DNA of 64,000 bases from CAINVV01 sp963663005 (GCA_963663005.2 CAXXHH010000012.1:81721-145720), one strand, 5' to 3'; shown: positions 27,712 through 37,398, counted from the stretch's first letter. Notes: generated by a model not told the origin, from the letters alone. Numbers and translations are program-made.

Positions 27712-30700
27712 TTAGTTGTCAATATTATTGTATTCGGCGGGTATAACATATGCTTCGCATGTTGAATCAACATTTCTCATAGAAGTTGGAGTGGACCATG
27801 CTCTATTCTTAATGTCTTCAGAGGGATTTGTTCCAGCTGGGTACATCAATGGAATATCCGTTATTTGACCAAATGAGCCATAAATCAATGGTAACTCGTT
27901 TTTCCAGTATTCCAATTTCTCTTCGATTAATTCCATAGTCTTTTCATATTCCTCGGCATCAATTAAATTTACTCTGTCGTAAATAATTTGAGTAACCCTT
28001 TCAATTAGATCCATTTTGGGGAAAGGTCTTGGAGTACTTATACTTTGGTCTGTTGAATAAAATCTTATCAATCCTATTAATATGGCATGCAATGCTCTTT
28101 CTCTTGCTGGTGCAGAAAATGGTGTAACGCTTGTTGGTTCGACCCTACTATATATTTTTGAATGATATTCCTGAAAATGTTCAAAGTGCGAACGGTCTCT
28201 TGGCTTTGAACAATTATAAATTGTAAAAATGATTCCAGGACCTTTTTTAGAGCGACCTACCCGACTAGTAGCCTGAATGTATTCAGAAGTCGTTTTCGGC
28301 TGTCCTATTACAGTCATTAAACCTAATCTTGGAATATCAACACCAACCGATATCATGTTTGTTGCGAGACACACATCAACAGGATATTCCGTCTTGTCAC
28401 CTGTCCATGATTTTAAAAGCTGTTCTAGATATTCAGGAATATCATTGCTATTTATGCGGCTCGTTAATTCAATATCTCTGTTTATGAATCGTCTTTCATC
28501 ACCTGAAATAGCCTTCCTTATCCAAATTGAATTCATATATTCCCGAATATCAGCACGAATAAGAGTGGCAGCATGACCTAATTCACGAATGCTATTAAAG
28601 TAAGTTAATGCAGTCCAATAAGGGTCTCTTAATTTTTCTTCTGCAACAGGAATTGATTTTACAGATTGCAACAGCGCAGAAATCACCCTAACCTGGGCTG
28701 TAGCATGCGATGGTAGTCCTGAAGCAAATATGCCGACATAAAGTCTCCCAGTACTTGTTCTATCCTCATATGCGAAAAATGAATCTCCTGAGTTTAAACA
28801 TTGTGCAGGGAAAATATTAACATTACTTGTTCCTCTTCCATATAGTGAATTGATTTGTTCTTTTGCTCTGCTAATTGTTGCTGATGATGCTATGATTTTC
28901 GGTTTAATATTATTTGCAGTACAAAGTTCCTCAATCATTGTCTCATAAAGGCCAACCATAGAACCTAAAGGACCTGAGATCAAATGCAATTCATCCTGAA
29001 TTATCAATTCTGGAGGAGAAAACGGTCTTTCATTTTCTCTAAACCCAAAAATTGTCCGAGCTTCAGGACGCCATGTAAGCATTGCAAATTTGTCAACTGT
29101 GCCAATTAATAGAGTTGGCGGGGCATCATAAATATCTTCATCAATTATTACCAAAGGCAAATTAAAATCAGGTTTTGAAAAATCGCAATTTAAATTATCA
29201 CACTGGAATACAATTGTTTCTTTAGTACCTACTCTTCTCCTCTTATATCCTTTTACTTTATTTGTTCTTGCGTCTTTCAAATAGCCCATTTGAGCGCCAC
29301 AACATGGGCATTTCAAAAGAATAAAGGGGTTCTCTTCTTCCCTACCTTGTTCTAAAATTTGAAATGCTCTCCTTGCTTCGTCTCGTTTATTTGGGGTTGA
29401 ATCTGACCCAACCCAAAGCCCAATTGTAATTCTTGATGAACCTAGTTCCAATTCATTCTCTTTCCTTATTTTATCACAAGCACAAATTAAAGAAGCTGCT
29501 CTTTGAAATTGCTGTGTGGTTAGCAGTCGCAAAGTATAACGCATTAGAACGGTTGTTCCTGAATCATCTTTATCTCTTAACCTTTTCAGAAAAATCGTAA
29601 AGGCAGAAAGCCCTAAATAAGCTTCTGTTTTTCCACCTCCAGTAGGAAACCAAATTAAATCTACCATTTCCCTGTCAATGTGACTTGCGTCCAACATTGA
29701 GTTTAGATTCATCAAAACAAAGGCAAGTTGAAATGGCCTCCAGGAACCAAGCCCATATTTCCAAGTGGAGCTGTCATTAATATTTGGTATGATTGAATCT
29801 TTTAAGCCAATTATATTCCCTCTGTCAAGAATCCAATTTCTCGTATCAATACTATAATTAAGTTGTTGTAGTAACATCGCGCGATTCATCAACTTAAAAG
29901 CACGATTAACTTTTTCATTGGTTTTTAATAGTTGTACCCCTTCTCTCATTCTTGATAAACATTTTCGACAGTTCTCAATATGCCTCAACGCAGTATCAAG
30001 AAGTACGTCATTCAATTCTTTTTTTGCAATATCCTCCTGTTGGTTAATCCATAACTCATATTCCGAATTTAATTTTATAAGATTTGAGATACTGTCTGTA
30101 TTAGATAAATCACTCAGATCAAACATTTTCAATTCAACATTCTTCAATTCATTAGGAACAATCGGTTTTATTTCATATGAAGGAATTGCATCAGTTTTAA
30201 TGGAATTGGTGAAATCAGTATCGTCATCGTTCCAGGATGGAGAACATCCATGTCCAACAGCGAAAGTTTTCTTCTTTCTGAAGAGTAAAAGGTTTGATTT
30301 TTCATCCTCCTTATCGGTTATTGCAGATGCTGATTTATATGGATAAAAGCATTTCTTTTCTGATGCTACTGAAAAAGAAACTTGAAAATAACATGCCTCA
30401 TTATTTATATTTTCTGCGCCCCCAGTATTTTGATTTATTAAAGTGAAGGTGAGTAAATGAATGTTCTCGCCTGAACTCTCGCCATGTGTTCTATTTCGAA
30501 TGTTGATTTTAAGATTTAATTCCTTGCCCTCTTTGTCAATTAATACTTTGTCAAAGAATTTTCCTGATTTTTTAGGAATATCATTATTGTCAATGACAAA
30601 CTCTTGGTCTAAAGGAATTCTGAAGTATGCTTTTTTTGTAACGTTAGTCCCATTTTCCTTTATATAAGTATAATCTTTTATCTCATAGGAGGCAAAATTC

Positions 30701-31080
30701 ACTTTAAGCCTGTATCCATCTTCTGGGATTCTTGAAAAACAGCTAAACCCCATTGCAGATGGAAGAAAACTATTTGCTAATCCGATTTCTTCTTCAAAGT
30801 CCTCACTCATATCAACAGGTGCTTTGCTATCTTCTAATTTTACAGAGCTTTCGGAGTCGTTATTTCCTTCATCAGCCTTTTCCAAGACAACGTTTTCTTC
30901 TGCCGTAGTTGAATCAACCTTTATGAAAGGTGCTGCCCGAGGGAAGAGAATTCCTGCTCCATAGCGTAATCGTGGAGACTCATTAATTAAAATCTCTTCT
31001 CCGTTTTCCTGTACATGTGGCTTAACAGGGTCAGGACCGATCAATTCTTTTTTAATAAAATTCAGAATATCGTTTCTCAT
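27712..31080 (-). CDS. drmA: DrmA-like superfamily 2 helicase
   Basis: A 1122-residue SF2 helicase of the DrmA type. Walker A is WFPTGGGKTEAYLGL near residue 477, motif II is IIQDELHLISG near 693, motif III is ASSATIS near 732, and motifs V/VI are VGVDIPRLGL and QATSRVGRS near 938. A zinc ribbon (KCPCCGAQMG and QCDNLNCDF) lies between the first motifs. The N-terminal ~350 residues are DrmA-specific and acidic in part. DrmA is the motor of DISARM. The gene begins one base after the stop of the UvrD-type fragment and is followed 3 bases later by the DrmB-like gene, so the three form one transcript. Confidence 0.93.
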   Translation of the reverse strand: MRNDILNFIKKELIGPDPVKPHVQENGEEILINESPRLRYGAGILFPRAAPFIKVDSTTAEENVVLEKADEGNNDSESSVKLEDSKAPVDMSEDFEEEIGLANSFLPSAMGFSCFSRIPEDGYRLKVNFASYEIKDYTYIKENGTNVTKKAYFRIPLDQEFVIDNNDIPKKSGKFFDKVLIDKEGKELNLKINIRNRTHGESSGENIHLLTFTLINQNTGGAENINNEACYFQVSFSVASEKKCFYPYKSASAITDKEDEKSNLLLFRKKKTFAVGHGCSPSWNDDDTDFTNSIKTDAIPSYEIKPIVPNELKNVELKMFDLSDLSNTDSISNLIKLNSEYELWINQQEDIAKKELNDVLLDTALRHIENCRKCLSRMREGVQLLKTNEKVNRAFKLMNRAMLLQQLNYSIDTRNWILDRGNIIGLKDSIIPNINDSSTWKYGLGSWRPFQLAFVLMNLNSMLDASHIDREMVDLIWFPTGGGKTEAYLGLSAFTIFLKRLRDKDDSGTTVLMRYTLRLLTTQQFQRAASLICACDKIRKENELELGSSRITIGLWVGSDSTPNKRDEARRAFQILEQGREEENPFILLKCPCCGAQMGYLKDARTNKVKGYKRRRVGTKETIVFQCDNLNCDFSKPDFNLPLVIIDEDIYDAPPTLLIGTVDKFAMLTWRPEARTIFGFRENERPFSPPELIIQDELHLISGPLGSMVGLYETMIEELCTANNIKPKIIASSATISRAKEQINSLYGRGTSNVNIFPAQCLNSGDSFFAYEDRTSTGRLYVGIFASGLPSHATAQVRVISALLQSVKSIPVAEEKLRDPYWTALTYFNSIRELGHAATLIRADIREYMNSIWIRKAISGDERRFINRDIELTSRINSNDIPEYLEQLLKSWTGDKTEYPVDVCLATNMISVGVDIPRLGLMTVIGQPKTTSEYIQATSRVGRSKKGPGIIFTIYNCSKPRDRSHFEHFQEYHSKIYSRVEPTSVTPFSAPARERALHAILIGLIRFYSTDQSISTPRPFPKMDLIERVTQIIYDRVNLIDAEEYEKTMELIEEKLEYWKNELPLIYGSFGQITDIPLMYPAGTNPSEDIKNRAWSTPTSMRNVDSTCEAYVIPAEYNNIDN

Positions 31081-31081
31081 T

Positions 31082-31768
31082 TTAGGTTAGTTTTCTTTTT
31101 AGAATTTCTCTGTAATTGTTTCTCTTGGATTCCGCAATTAGTAATATCAAACCATATTTTGCTCTACTCATGCCAACATACAACAAGGACTTAGCGAGTT
31201 CACTTGATAAATCGTCAATGTCAGTAATAACAATATAATAACTCTCCATTCCTTTATAAGATTGTACAGTCGCAAATCCAAAGAAGTCCTGGGATTTCAC
31301 TAAATCACTCGTTTTTTTGATTTCTTTTATTGGGAAACTCACCAATAAATTTGCACAAGTGAATTCAATTTTTTTATTTGATAAAATCATTAATTCTTTC
31401 AACGGCAGACTACTGGCTGTAAACTTCTTTAATTGCGCTTCTAATAAATTCTTTTGATCTTTTTCATCAGAGAAAAAAATATATTCAACAGGAATACCTT
31501 CCAAATGTTCCAGTAAAAATGGAGGTTTTTCAAAGCCTGAAATCAAAGCAGTTTCTTCTCCTATTTGCTTTGTGTTCCTGCAATTAATTTTTAGAATGAA
31601 TTTAGTTGGATTAGTGTATTTATTAATTAACGAAAACATTTCATTTTTTTCGAGCTGAGAATAGATTGATTGTCTTTCAAAATCTCCGTAAATTTCCCAA
31701 TGACCATTTGCTAAGCCTCCATTTAACATTGAATCAAACAAGGTTAAATATTCTTCTCTAATTAGATC
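31082..31768 (-). pseudogene. C-terminal fragment of a UvrD-type helicase, cut at the junction
   Basis: About 228 residues remain of a UvrD/NERD-type helicase. The frame is open upstream to the junction. The remaining part begins just after motif II: SDLIREEYLTLFDSML matches the sequence that normally follows DExQD, with the catalytic DEGQ part replaced. The rest includes IEIYGDF-type motif III (WEIYGDFERQSIY), VQSYKGMESYYIVI (motif V) and LYVGMSRAKYGLILL (motif VI). It precedes the DrmA-like gene by one base and would be its partner in the intact system. As it stands it lacks Walker A and B and cannot act. The cut coincides with the change from AT-rich to GC-rich DNA. Confidence 0.85.
31765..31768. 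other. Junction of AT-rich bacterial and GC-rich archaeal DNA at GATC
   Basis: The helicase reading on the left is sound up to GATCTA. The DUF1015 reading on the right is sound up to AAGGATCAG. The overlap holds two GATC sites (31,765 and 31,770). Two genes from different genomes, both truncated, meet within about ten bases. GATC is also the site of common library enzymes, so a cloning or assembly chimera is likely, though recombination at microhomology is possible. Confidence 0.75.
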
Positions 31769-32022
31769 TGATCCTTCCTGAGCCTCCCGTCCGACTCGAG
31801 GGCGAGCAGGTTCTCCCGGGCCCGCTCATAAATCCTGTCATCGGTAGGGGAGATATCCGGCAGTTCGGCATCCGGCCTGCTCACCCGGAGGAAACTCTCC
31901 GGATTCCGGGCGATGATTGCACGCGCCTCTTCTGCGGTCACCACATCATACGGTACTGCGGCAATGTTCTGCGCAGCAGAGCGCTCGGGGCGCACCCCGG
32001 CAAAACGAAAGATCCTGACCAT
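31769..32022 (-). pseudogene. DUF1015 family protein, N-terminal fragment
   Basis: Only the first ~85 residues remain. MVRIFRFAGVRPERSAAQ and VAAVPYDVVTAEEARA-like sequence match the start of DUF1015 proteins (usually over 400 residues), conserved across bacteria and archaea with no fixed function. The start is the ATG at 32,022. Reading continues three codons into the bacterial side and stops. The insertion sequence lies just 97 bases upstream, so the promoter may also be disturbed. Confidence 0.75.
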
Positions 32023-32118
32023 GCATTCACACCTGTTTCCCGGAGACGGGATGGAAACGTTGTTCGTGTAGTTTGGCGTGATTGCATATATTTTCCCGTA
32101 CGCGATCAGGATGGCAGG

Positions 32119-33168
32119 TGCTGTGTTGCACAAATCCATATTAAATCCCTCGGTTTAGAAATCTGGGCGTATTAACAGTTGATGAGGATATTGTAAAGAC
32201 TGAATTTCAGTGGTAACTCATGAAACATTCCATTGATGCTGGTAGCTTTGACCGATTCCCCAAAAATCCGTTTCATTGAAGAGAAAACGCCTTCGACCGA
32301 CCATCTCGAACCATAGTTGTGTCTTTGAGCCCATTCCTCGTATCCCGCATCAAGGAACTCCCGGGCACATTGAGCCCGATAGGAGGAACCCTTCGATCTT
32401 CTCGAAGCATTCGATCGACTCTTGATCGCCGAAGAAATGTGCCGCTTTTCAAGGTCGTTAAAAATCGAAATATGATCGTACGCTCCGTCTCCGAGTACCT
32501 TCCGGACAGTACCAGACTGGAGAGAGTTTTGTGCAGAATCGATAAGAGGAATACAACACTTCTCGTCCGGAATGGTCTCGTTAGTAACTTCCATCGCCAG
32601 GATATTACGGGATTTCCGATCAATGGCAACATGAACCTTGATCCAACCTCGATGAACTCTCCACTTTTCCCGCATCCACTCACCCCGGTTGGTAACTTTA
32701 ATCCCCGTGCTATCTATCGCGACAACAACATCCTTACCGGTTTGTCCGATCGTGTCGGACACCGGCAATTCGAACAAACGGATTCGACGGAATAAAGTCG
32801 TGTAATCGGCAGCAAGATCCTGCTGAACGAATGGGGATAATTTTCGAAGAAATCCCTCCATCTGACGGTACGGCATAGAGAAGAGAACACGAATTGCTGC
32901 AACCCATTGAATAAACGGGACGGGATAGAGATAGTGTCTTCCTCTTTTGTGAGCATTCATTCGGGATAATTCGGTATCCCACACGGCTATAAATTCCAAT
33001 GAAAGGTAAAATTCACCCCGCTGGACTAAATGTTCGTTATATTTTGGCCATTCCCGGTTGTCCTCATACGGTTTACCCAAGCGCTTGTTCTTTGCCATTA
33101 TTTTTTATAAGAACCGGATACCGGATAAATCTAAGCCCTGCGCTCATAATCAGTTGTGCAACACAGCA
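32119..33168 (-). mobile_element. IS5-type insertion sequence, about 1,050 bp
   Basis: Bounded by 15-base perfect inverted repeats, TGCTGTGTTGCACAA at 32,119-32,133 and its complement at 33,154-33,168, around one transposase gene. I see no obvious target-site duplication, so the exact ends are uncertain by a few bases or the flanks have changed. It has the GC-rich base use of the archaeal side. Confidence 0.85.
32172..33098 (-). CDS. IS5-family DDE transposase
   Basis: A 308-residue transposase, intact. The DDE triad is seen as VVAIDSTGIKV (first D), VLGDGAYD (second D) and SRWSVEGVFSSMKRIFGE (E with the R/K partners of the YREK-type region). The N-terminal ~90 residues contain the helical DNA-binding part (YPVPFIQWVAAIRVLF). 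Full length for the family, with inverted repeats on both sides, so the element may still be active. It inserted upstream of the DUF1015 gene. Confidence 0.92.
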   Translation of the reverse strand: MAKNKRLGKPYEDNREWPKYNEHLVQRGEFYLSLEFIAVWDTELSRMNAHKRGRHYLYPVPFIQWVAAIRVLFSMPYRQMEGFLRKLSPFVQQDLAADYTTLFRRIRLFELPVSDTIGQTGKDVVVAIDSTGIKVTNRGEWMREKWRVHRGWIKVHVAIDRKSRNILAMEVTNETIPDEKCCIPLIDSAQNSLQSGTVRKVLGDGAYDHISIFNDLEKRHISSAIKSRSNASRRSKGSSYRAQCAREFLDAGYEEWAQRHNYGSRWSVEGVFSSMKRIFGESVKATSINGMFHELPLKFSLYNILINC

Positions 33169-33322
33169 TGTTCCGCTGAATAGGCCAAGGGGTAGGGTTT
33201 TTCCCCATACGGAGTGACTGCAAACGATGGTCGCAGGATGCGCAAATCCGGAACATCCTTCCGCCCATGGTGGATAGTGGGGTATTAATTGTAAATTTTT
33301 TTTTTAAAATGAGAGTTTTGGA

Positions 33323-33895
33323 TCACGACGGTATGCCTTGGCATTTCTTCGCGGTAAATGAGACAACAATTGCCGCAATGCCGCTCACAATGGCGCCTGC
33401 CCCGATGATGTAGGGGATAAGCGCTGCCGTAATAAGCGGGAAGATGAGAAGAAGGATACCAAAGAGCAGGCTGATGAGCCCGATGAGACCGTTACCGGTA
33501 TCCTTGGCAGTAACTGCATGGTACAGGTGAGAGATACCGATAACGCAACCCCAGAATCCGATCAGAATGACGAAGAATGACAGGAGGAGTACCGTGCTGA
33601 AGAACGGGTATGCCAGAATCACAATGCCGGCAAGAATGTTGATAATCGCAAGGAAGATCTTCCATCCCATGTTGGATCGGTCTATTGCAAGGCTACACAG
33701 GGCAAAAATACCACTGACAAGCCAGTACGCCCCGATGGAGGACGTGATTAAGAGAACGGTTGTGATTCCCGGGGTTGCAAGGAACATGATCCCGAGGAAC
33801 AGGGAGAGGATCCCCCAGAGCAGCACCAGCCACCAGGGGTAGATCCCGATATTTTCCATTACCATCTCATTCGGATTCTGCATGGTTTCAGTCAT
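33323..33895 (-). CDS. HdeD-like DUF308 membrane protein
   Basis: A 190-residue membrane protein with six predicted membrane spans in pairs, e.g. WWLVLLWGILSLFLGIMFL, IFLAIINILAGIVILAYPFF and LIGLISLLFGILLLIFPL. The repeated pattern of a glycine-rich span ending in P-F/L is typical of HdeD/DUF308 proteins. HdeD is linked with acid resistance in enterobacteria, but in archaea the role is unknown. No operon partner: the preceding gene on this strand is the broken ABC ATPase. Confidence 0.85.
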   Translation of the reverse strand: MTETMQNPNEMVMENIGIYPWWLVLLWGILSLFLGIMFLATPGITTVLLITSSIGAYWLVSGIFALCSLAIDRSNMGWKIFLAIINILAGIVILAYPFFSTVLLLSFFVILIGFWGCVIGISHLYHAVTAKDTGNGLIGLISLLFGILLLIFPLITAALIPYIIGAGAIVSGIAAIVVSFTAKKCQGIPS

Positions 33896-33933
33896 AAAAA
33901 CCTCTCATATACGGAAAGGGCGCGCCCGTATTT

Positions 33934-34644
33934 TTAAAGCATTTGGAAAAGATCGGGAGACAGGAAAGAAAAAGGAAAAAAGATCGGAGCTGGGGGGAGG
34001 CCCGCTCTGCTGATTCGATCTTTTACCACGAGGGCAATTACAGCGCGGCATCGCTGATGACCTTTTTTATCCAGCAGTCTGACGTTCCGGTGGAAGTATT
34101 CCTTGTGCAAGTCTTCGCGGGAGAAAATGACGATCGTCTGCTGCATCTCCTCATTGATCTCCTTGAAAAGATCCGGCACCATCCGGGAATTTACAGTATC
34201 CAGATTCGCACAGGGTTCATCAGCAAACAGGAGGCCCGGCTTGTTCAGGATCGCCCGGGCGATCGAGAGACGCTGCTGCTTGCCACCCAAGAGTTCCCGG
34301 GGGAGGTGCCCGTCGCTCAAATAGGCCGATCTTCCGGAGGATTTCGCAGCAGGGAGTCCGGTCTTTCCGGAGCATTGCAGAGGGACAGACGTTTTCATTC
34401 ACGGCCAGATCGGGAAGAAGGGCATAGTCCCGGAAGATGTTGCCCCGTTTGTAAAGAGAAAAGATCGCCGCTCGTAACCGGTAAGCGTACCCAGCATACG
34501 CGGGAGCGGAGTTTTCCCGCTGCCACTTGCCCCCATGATACCGAGGAACTCGCCTTTCCGGATCTCAAGGTCGATCCCATCGAGCCCCCTGACTTCAACA
34601 TCCCCCATCCGGCCGATCTTCTGGAGATCCCGAATCCGGATCAT
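33934..34644 (-). pseudogene. ABC transporter ATP-binding gene, broken by frameshifts
   Basis: From 34,644 leftwards the sequence encodes a LolD/MacB-type ATPase start (MIRIRDLQKIGRMGDVEV) with a damaged Walker A (GSGKTPLPRML instead of GKSTLLRML). The frame then shifts at least twice; later pieces hold the signature LLGGKQQRLSIARAIL, a Walker B LLFADEPCANLDT and the H-loop region. So all parts of the ATPase can be found but not in one frame. No permease gene is nearby. Function is almost surely lost unless these are sequencing errors. Confidence 0.75.
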
Positions 34645-34723
34645 GCTCAGGCCCACATTGCGAGCTGGATATCCCCGCAGGATGCTGGTCTGGGGGAAGG
34701 GTCAGAACCGATGCACAGGAAAA

Positions 34724-36418
34724 TTATCTGTGGGTGAAATACGCCACGATCCCGGCCGGACCCGCAGCATCGATCTTCGCAAAACCCACGCGCTCGAACT
34801 GTACAACCTTTCCAAGTTCAGAGCCCACGTTCGGCTCGCACTTTCCCTTGATCTCTCCTTCCTGCGTCACAAGGGTGCACGGAGTCGCACCATCAACGGG
34901 GAGCCACTGGACGATATGGGCCTTTGCTGCCCGTGCATCAGCAAGCGAGTCGCCGGCATAAGTAAATGCGGGAGTTCCGTTGTTCCAGGTAATCCTGACA
35001 TTGAAGAGATCCTTGAGCCGGATCATCTCCGTTCCTTCCGCAAACTCCTCGCGGGGAAGAAGGACAGATCCCTCGAACTGCAGGGTCCGGATCCCCCGTG
35101 ATGCATCGGAGGGATGCAGCATCGCATGGGCGGTATGCGGTGCCGCGCCTTCAATGGTAAGAGAGATGATCGGATCCGGCACGAAGAAGTACCGGTTCGC
35201 GACCGGGTCTACCAGTTTCCGGTTCTCTGCATACAGGTTGTCCCACGAGAACGAAATATCGACGTCACCGAGACCGATAGCAACCATTGCGTTCCTGACC
35301 GCCTCGGGGGATATCCCGCGACGGGCAAGGGCACGGAGGGTGCCGAGCCGGATATCGTCCCAGCCGGTATACGTCCCCTCGTTGATACCCAGCCGCATCT
35401 GGGAGGTCGAGAGGACGACCCCCTCGATCCCCATCCGCCCGTAGTGGTGGTAGACCGGTACCTTCCAGCCGAAGTGGTCGTAGATGAACCGCTGCCTCCG
35501 GGTGTTGGCGATGTGGTCCTTGCCCCGGATCACGTGAGTGACACCGAGGAGGTGGTCGTCCGCGACGACCGAGAAGTTCATGAGCGGATAGACGTGGGCC
35601 CTCACCTTCGGGTGGGGAGGGGCATCGAGAACCCGGAACGCCGGGAAGTCCCGCATCGCCGGATCGGCATGGTTGAGATCGGTCTTGATCCGGACCGATG
35701 CCTCACCCTCTTTAAACCCGTGATCGAGCATCTTCTGCCAGAGCAGAAGGTTCTCCTCAACGGATTTCCCCCGACAGGGGCAGGCCTTCTTCGCCTGCTT
35801 CAGCTCCTTGAAGAGCTCATTGTCGCAGGTGCAGACATATGCTCCGCCGCGCGTGATCAGATGGGTGCAGAGCTCGTAGTAGATCGGGAGCCGCTCGCTC
35901 TGGGTTACGGTCTCGGTAATACCAAGCCCCATCCATGCGATATCTTCCTTCACCATCTCGTATGCTTCGGGATCAACACGTTTCGGGTCGGTATCCTCGA
36001 TCCGGAGGATATACCTGCCGCCGCACTGCTTCACGTAGATATCGTTGAGGGCGGCGGCACGTGCGTGGCCGATATGGAGCGGACCGGAGGGGTTGGGGGC
36101 AAACCGCATGACAACACCCTTCTCCGATCCTTCGAGATCGGGGAGGACTTTCTTGTGCTCGTGCTTCGCGAAGATCGCCTCGTACATCGCAGGGGCCCGC
36201 ACCTGCAGGGTCCTAACGCGCTCATCGGCCGAGAGCGCGGCAACATCGGCTATCGCCTCCTTTGCAAGCGCGGAGACCCCCTTTGCCTGGCTCCGCAGTT
36301 CGGGGTGGGCTCCCATGACCATCCCGATCACCGCACCGGCCTGCGGGATGCCCCCATGCTTCACCGCATTCTGGAGGGCGCAGAGAAAGAGAAGGTCTTT
36401 TGGGTCTTCCCCTGCCAT
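34724..36418 (-). CDS. gltX: Glutamyl-tRNA synthetase, archaeal type
   Basis: A 564-residue class I synthetase that charges tRNA-Glu (and, in many archaea, tRNA-Gln for later amidation). The archaeal N-terminal helical domain covers ~1-95, the HIGH-type motif is NPSGPLHIGHARA, and LSTSQMR stands where KMSKS is in others. A CTC...CPC cysteine pair (YVCTCDNELF, KACPCRG) marks the zinc-binding insert. The C-terminal beta domain is complete. It is the last gene of the long array, starting 1 base after the prenyl synthase stop. Confidence 0.96.
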   Translation of the reverse strand: MAGEDPKDLLFLCALQNAVKHGGIPQAGAVIGMVMGAHPELRSQAKGVSALAKEAIADVAALSADERVRTLQVRAPAMYEAIFAKHEHKKVLPDLEGSEKGVVMRFAPNPSGPLHIGHARAAALNDIYVKQCGGRYILRIEDTDPKRVDPEAYEMVKEDIAWMGLGITETVTQSERLPIYYELCTHLITRGGAYVCTCDNELFKELKQAKKACPCRGKSVEENLLLWQKMLDHGFKEGEASVRIKTDLNHADPAMRDFPAFRVLDAPPHPKVRAHVYPLMNFSVVADDHLLGVTHVIRGKDHIANTRRQRFIYDHFGWKVPVYHHYGRMGIEGVVLSTSQMRLGINEGTYTGWDDIRLGTLRALARRGISPEAVRNAMVAIGLGDVDISFSWDNLYAENRKLVDPVANRYFFVPDPIISLTIEGAAPHTAHAMLHPSDASRGIRTLQFEGSVLLPREEFAEGTEMIRLKDLFNVRITWNNGTPAFTYAGDSLADARAAKAHIVQWLPVDGATPCTLVTQEGEIKGKCEPNVGSELGKVVQFERVGFAKIDAAGPAGIVAYFTHR

Positions 36419-36419
36419 C

Positions 36420-37385
36420 CTAATAGCTCCGGGTGACGAAGAATTCGCCGACGTCCATCAGGAGCTGGCGTTCTTTCGAGGGCGGAAGGACCGCAAGATG
36501 CTTGTTGCTGTCTGCCACGAGATCGGCTGCGATCTTCTTCACCTCGTCGATGACTCCGGCTGCCGTGAGTTCCTGAATTGCAGCCTCGATATCGGCGTTA
36601 GAGAGGTCGCGCCGGTACTTCGAGAGATCGAGCCCCTTCTCCCGGGCCTTGATCATGATCAGGGTCTGCTTGCCCTCGCGGAGGTCCGAGGCGCGGTCCT
36701 TACCGCTCTTCTCAGGCGGGGCCAACAGGTCGATAAGATCATCCTGAATCTGGAATGCGACACCGGTGTTGAGGCCGAAGTTGTACAAGGCTTTGACCTG
36801 CTGGGCACTCCCACCCCCGAGGACGCCGCCAATCCCGGCAGCAGCCCCGTACAGGACACCAGTCTTCTCCCGGACCATTGCCATGTACTCGTACTCGTCG
36901 ACATCGTTCCGGTGCTCGAACGACATGTCCTTGTGCTGCCCTTCGCAGATATCTGCACACGCACGGGCTAGCATTAAGACCGCCCTGATCTTGGCCTCTT
37001 CATTTGCCTTCGACTGGCAGATGAACTCAAACGCACGGGCGCAGAGGACATCCCCGGCAAGGATGCCGGTGGGCATATCCCACTTTGTGTGGACGGTCGG
37101 GACACCTCTCCGGAGCTTATCGTCGTCCATGATGTCATCGTGGATAAGGGTGAAGGTGTGGGTAACTTCGAGTGCAAGGGCCGCGGGAAGGATGTCCTCC
37201 GAACTTCCCTTCCGCACCGCATCGGCAGCGAGTAGTACGACCGCAGGGCGGAGACGTTTGCCTCCTGCGGTCAGGAGGTATGCTGAGGCCTTGTTCAGTT
37301 CGCCGACCGTATTGACGAAGTACCGGTCGATCATATGGTCGACAAGCTTTGCGACAAATTCAATATACTGAGGTAATTCAGACAT
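36420..37385 (-). CDS. idsA: Geranylgeranyl/farnesyl diphosphate synthase
   Basis: A 321-residue trans-prenyltransferase. The first aspartate-rich motif is LIHDDIMDDDKLRRG and the second is FQIQDDLIDLL; both bind the Mg-diphosphate. It chains isopentenyl units to make C15/C20 diphosphates, the precursor of archaeal ether lipids. The residues ahead of the first motif favour a bifunctional or C20 product, but that cannot be fixed by sight. The gene follows RNase J by 13 bases and precedes gltX by 1; the pathway genes mvk, IPK and fni lie upstream in the same array. Confidence 0.94.
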   Translation of the reverse strand: MSELPQYIEFVAKLVDHMIDRYFVNTVGELNKASAYLLTAGGKRLRPAVVLLAADAVRKGSSEDILPAALALEVTHTFTLIHDDIMDDDKLRRGVPTVHTKWDMPTGILAGDVLCARAFEFICQSKANEEAKIRAVLMLARACADICEGQHKDMSFEHRNDVDEYEYMAMVREKTGVLYGAAAGIGGVLGGGSAQQVKALYNFGLNTGVAFQIQDDLIDLLAPPEKSGKDRASDLREGKQTLIMIKAREKGLDLSKYRRDLSNADIEAAIQELTAAGVIDEVKKIAADLVADSNKHLAVLPPSKERQLLMDVGEFFVTRSY

Positions 37386-37398
37386 TTCTCTTCCTTCC

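Noticed and set aside
22484..31080. Standard DISARM system
   Set aside because: DrmA and DrmB are present but there is no phospholipase-D-type DrmC and no DNA methyltransferase in the run.
32119..33168. Insertion sequence as the cause of the bacterial/archaeal seam
   Set aside because: Both IS ends are flanked by archaeal-type DNA; the seam is about 350 bases outside the left inverted repeat.
35114..36436. Plus-strand 440-residue open frame across gltX
   Set aside because: It is the antisense shadow of the GluRS gene, common in GC-rich DNA.
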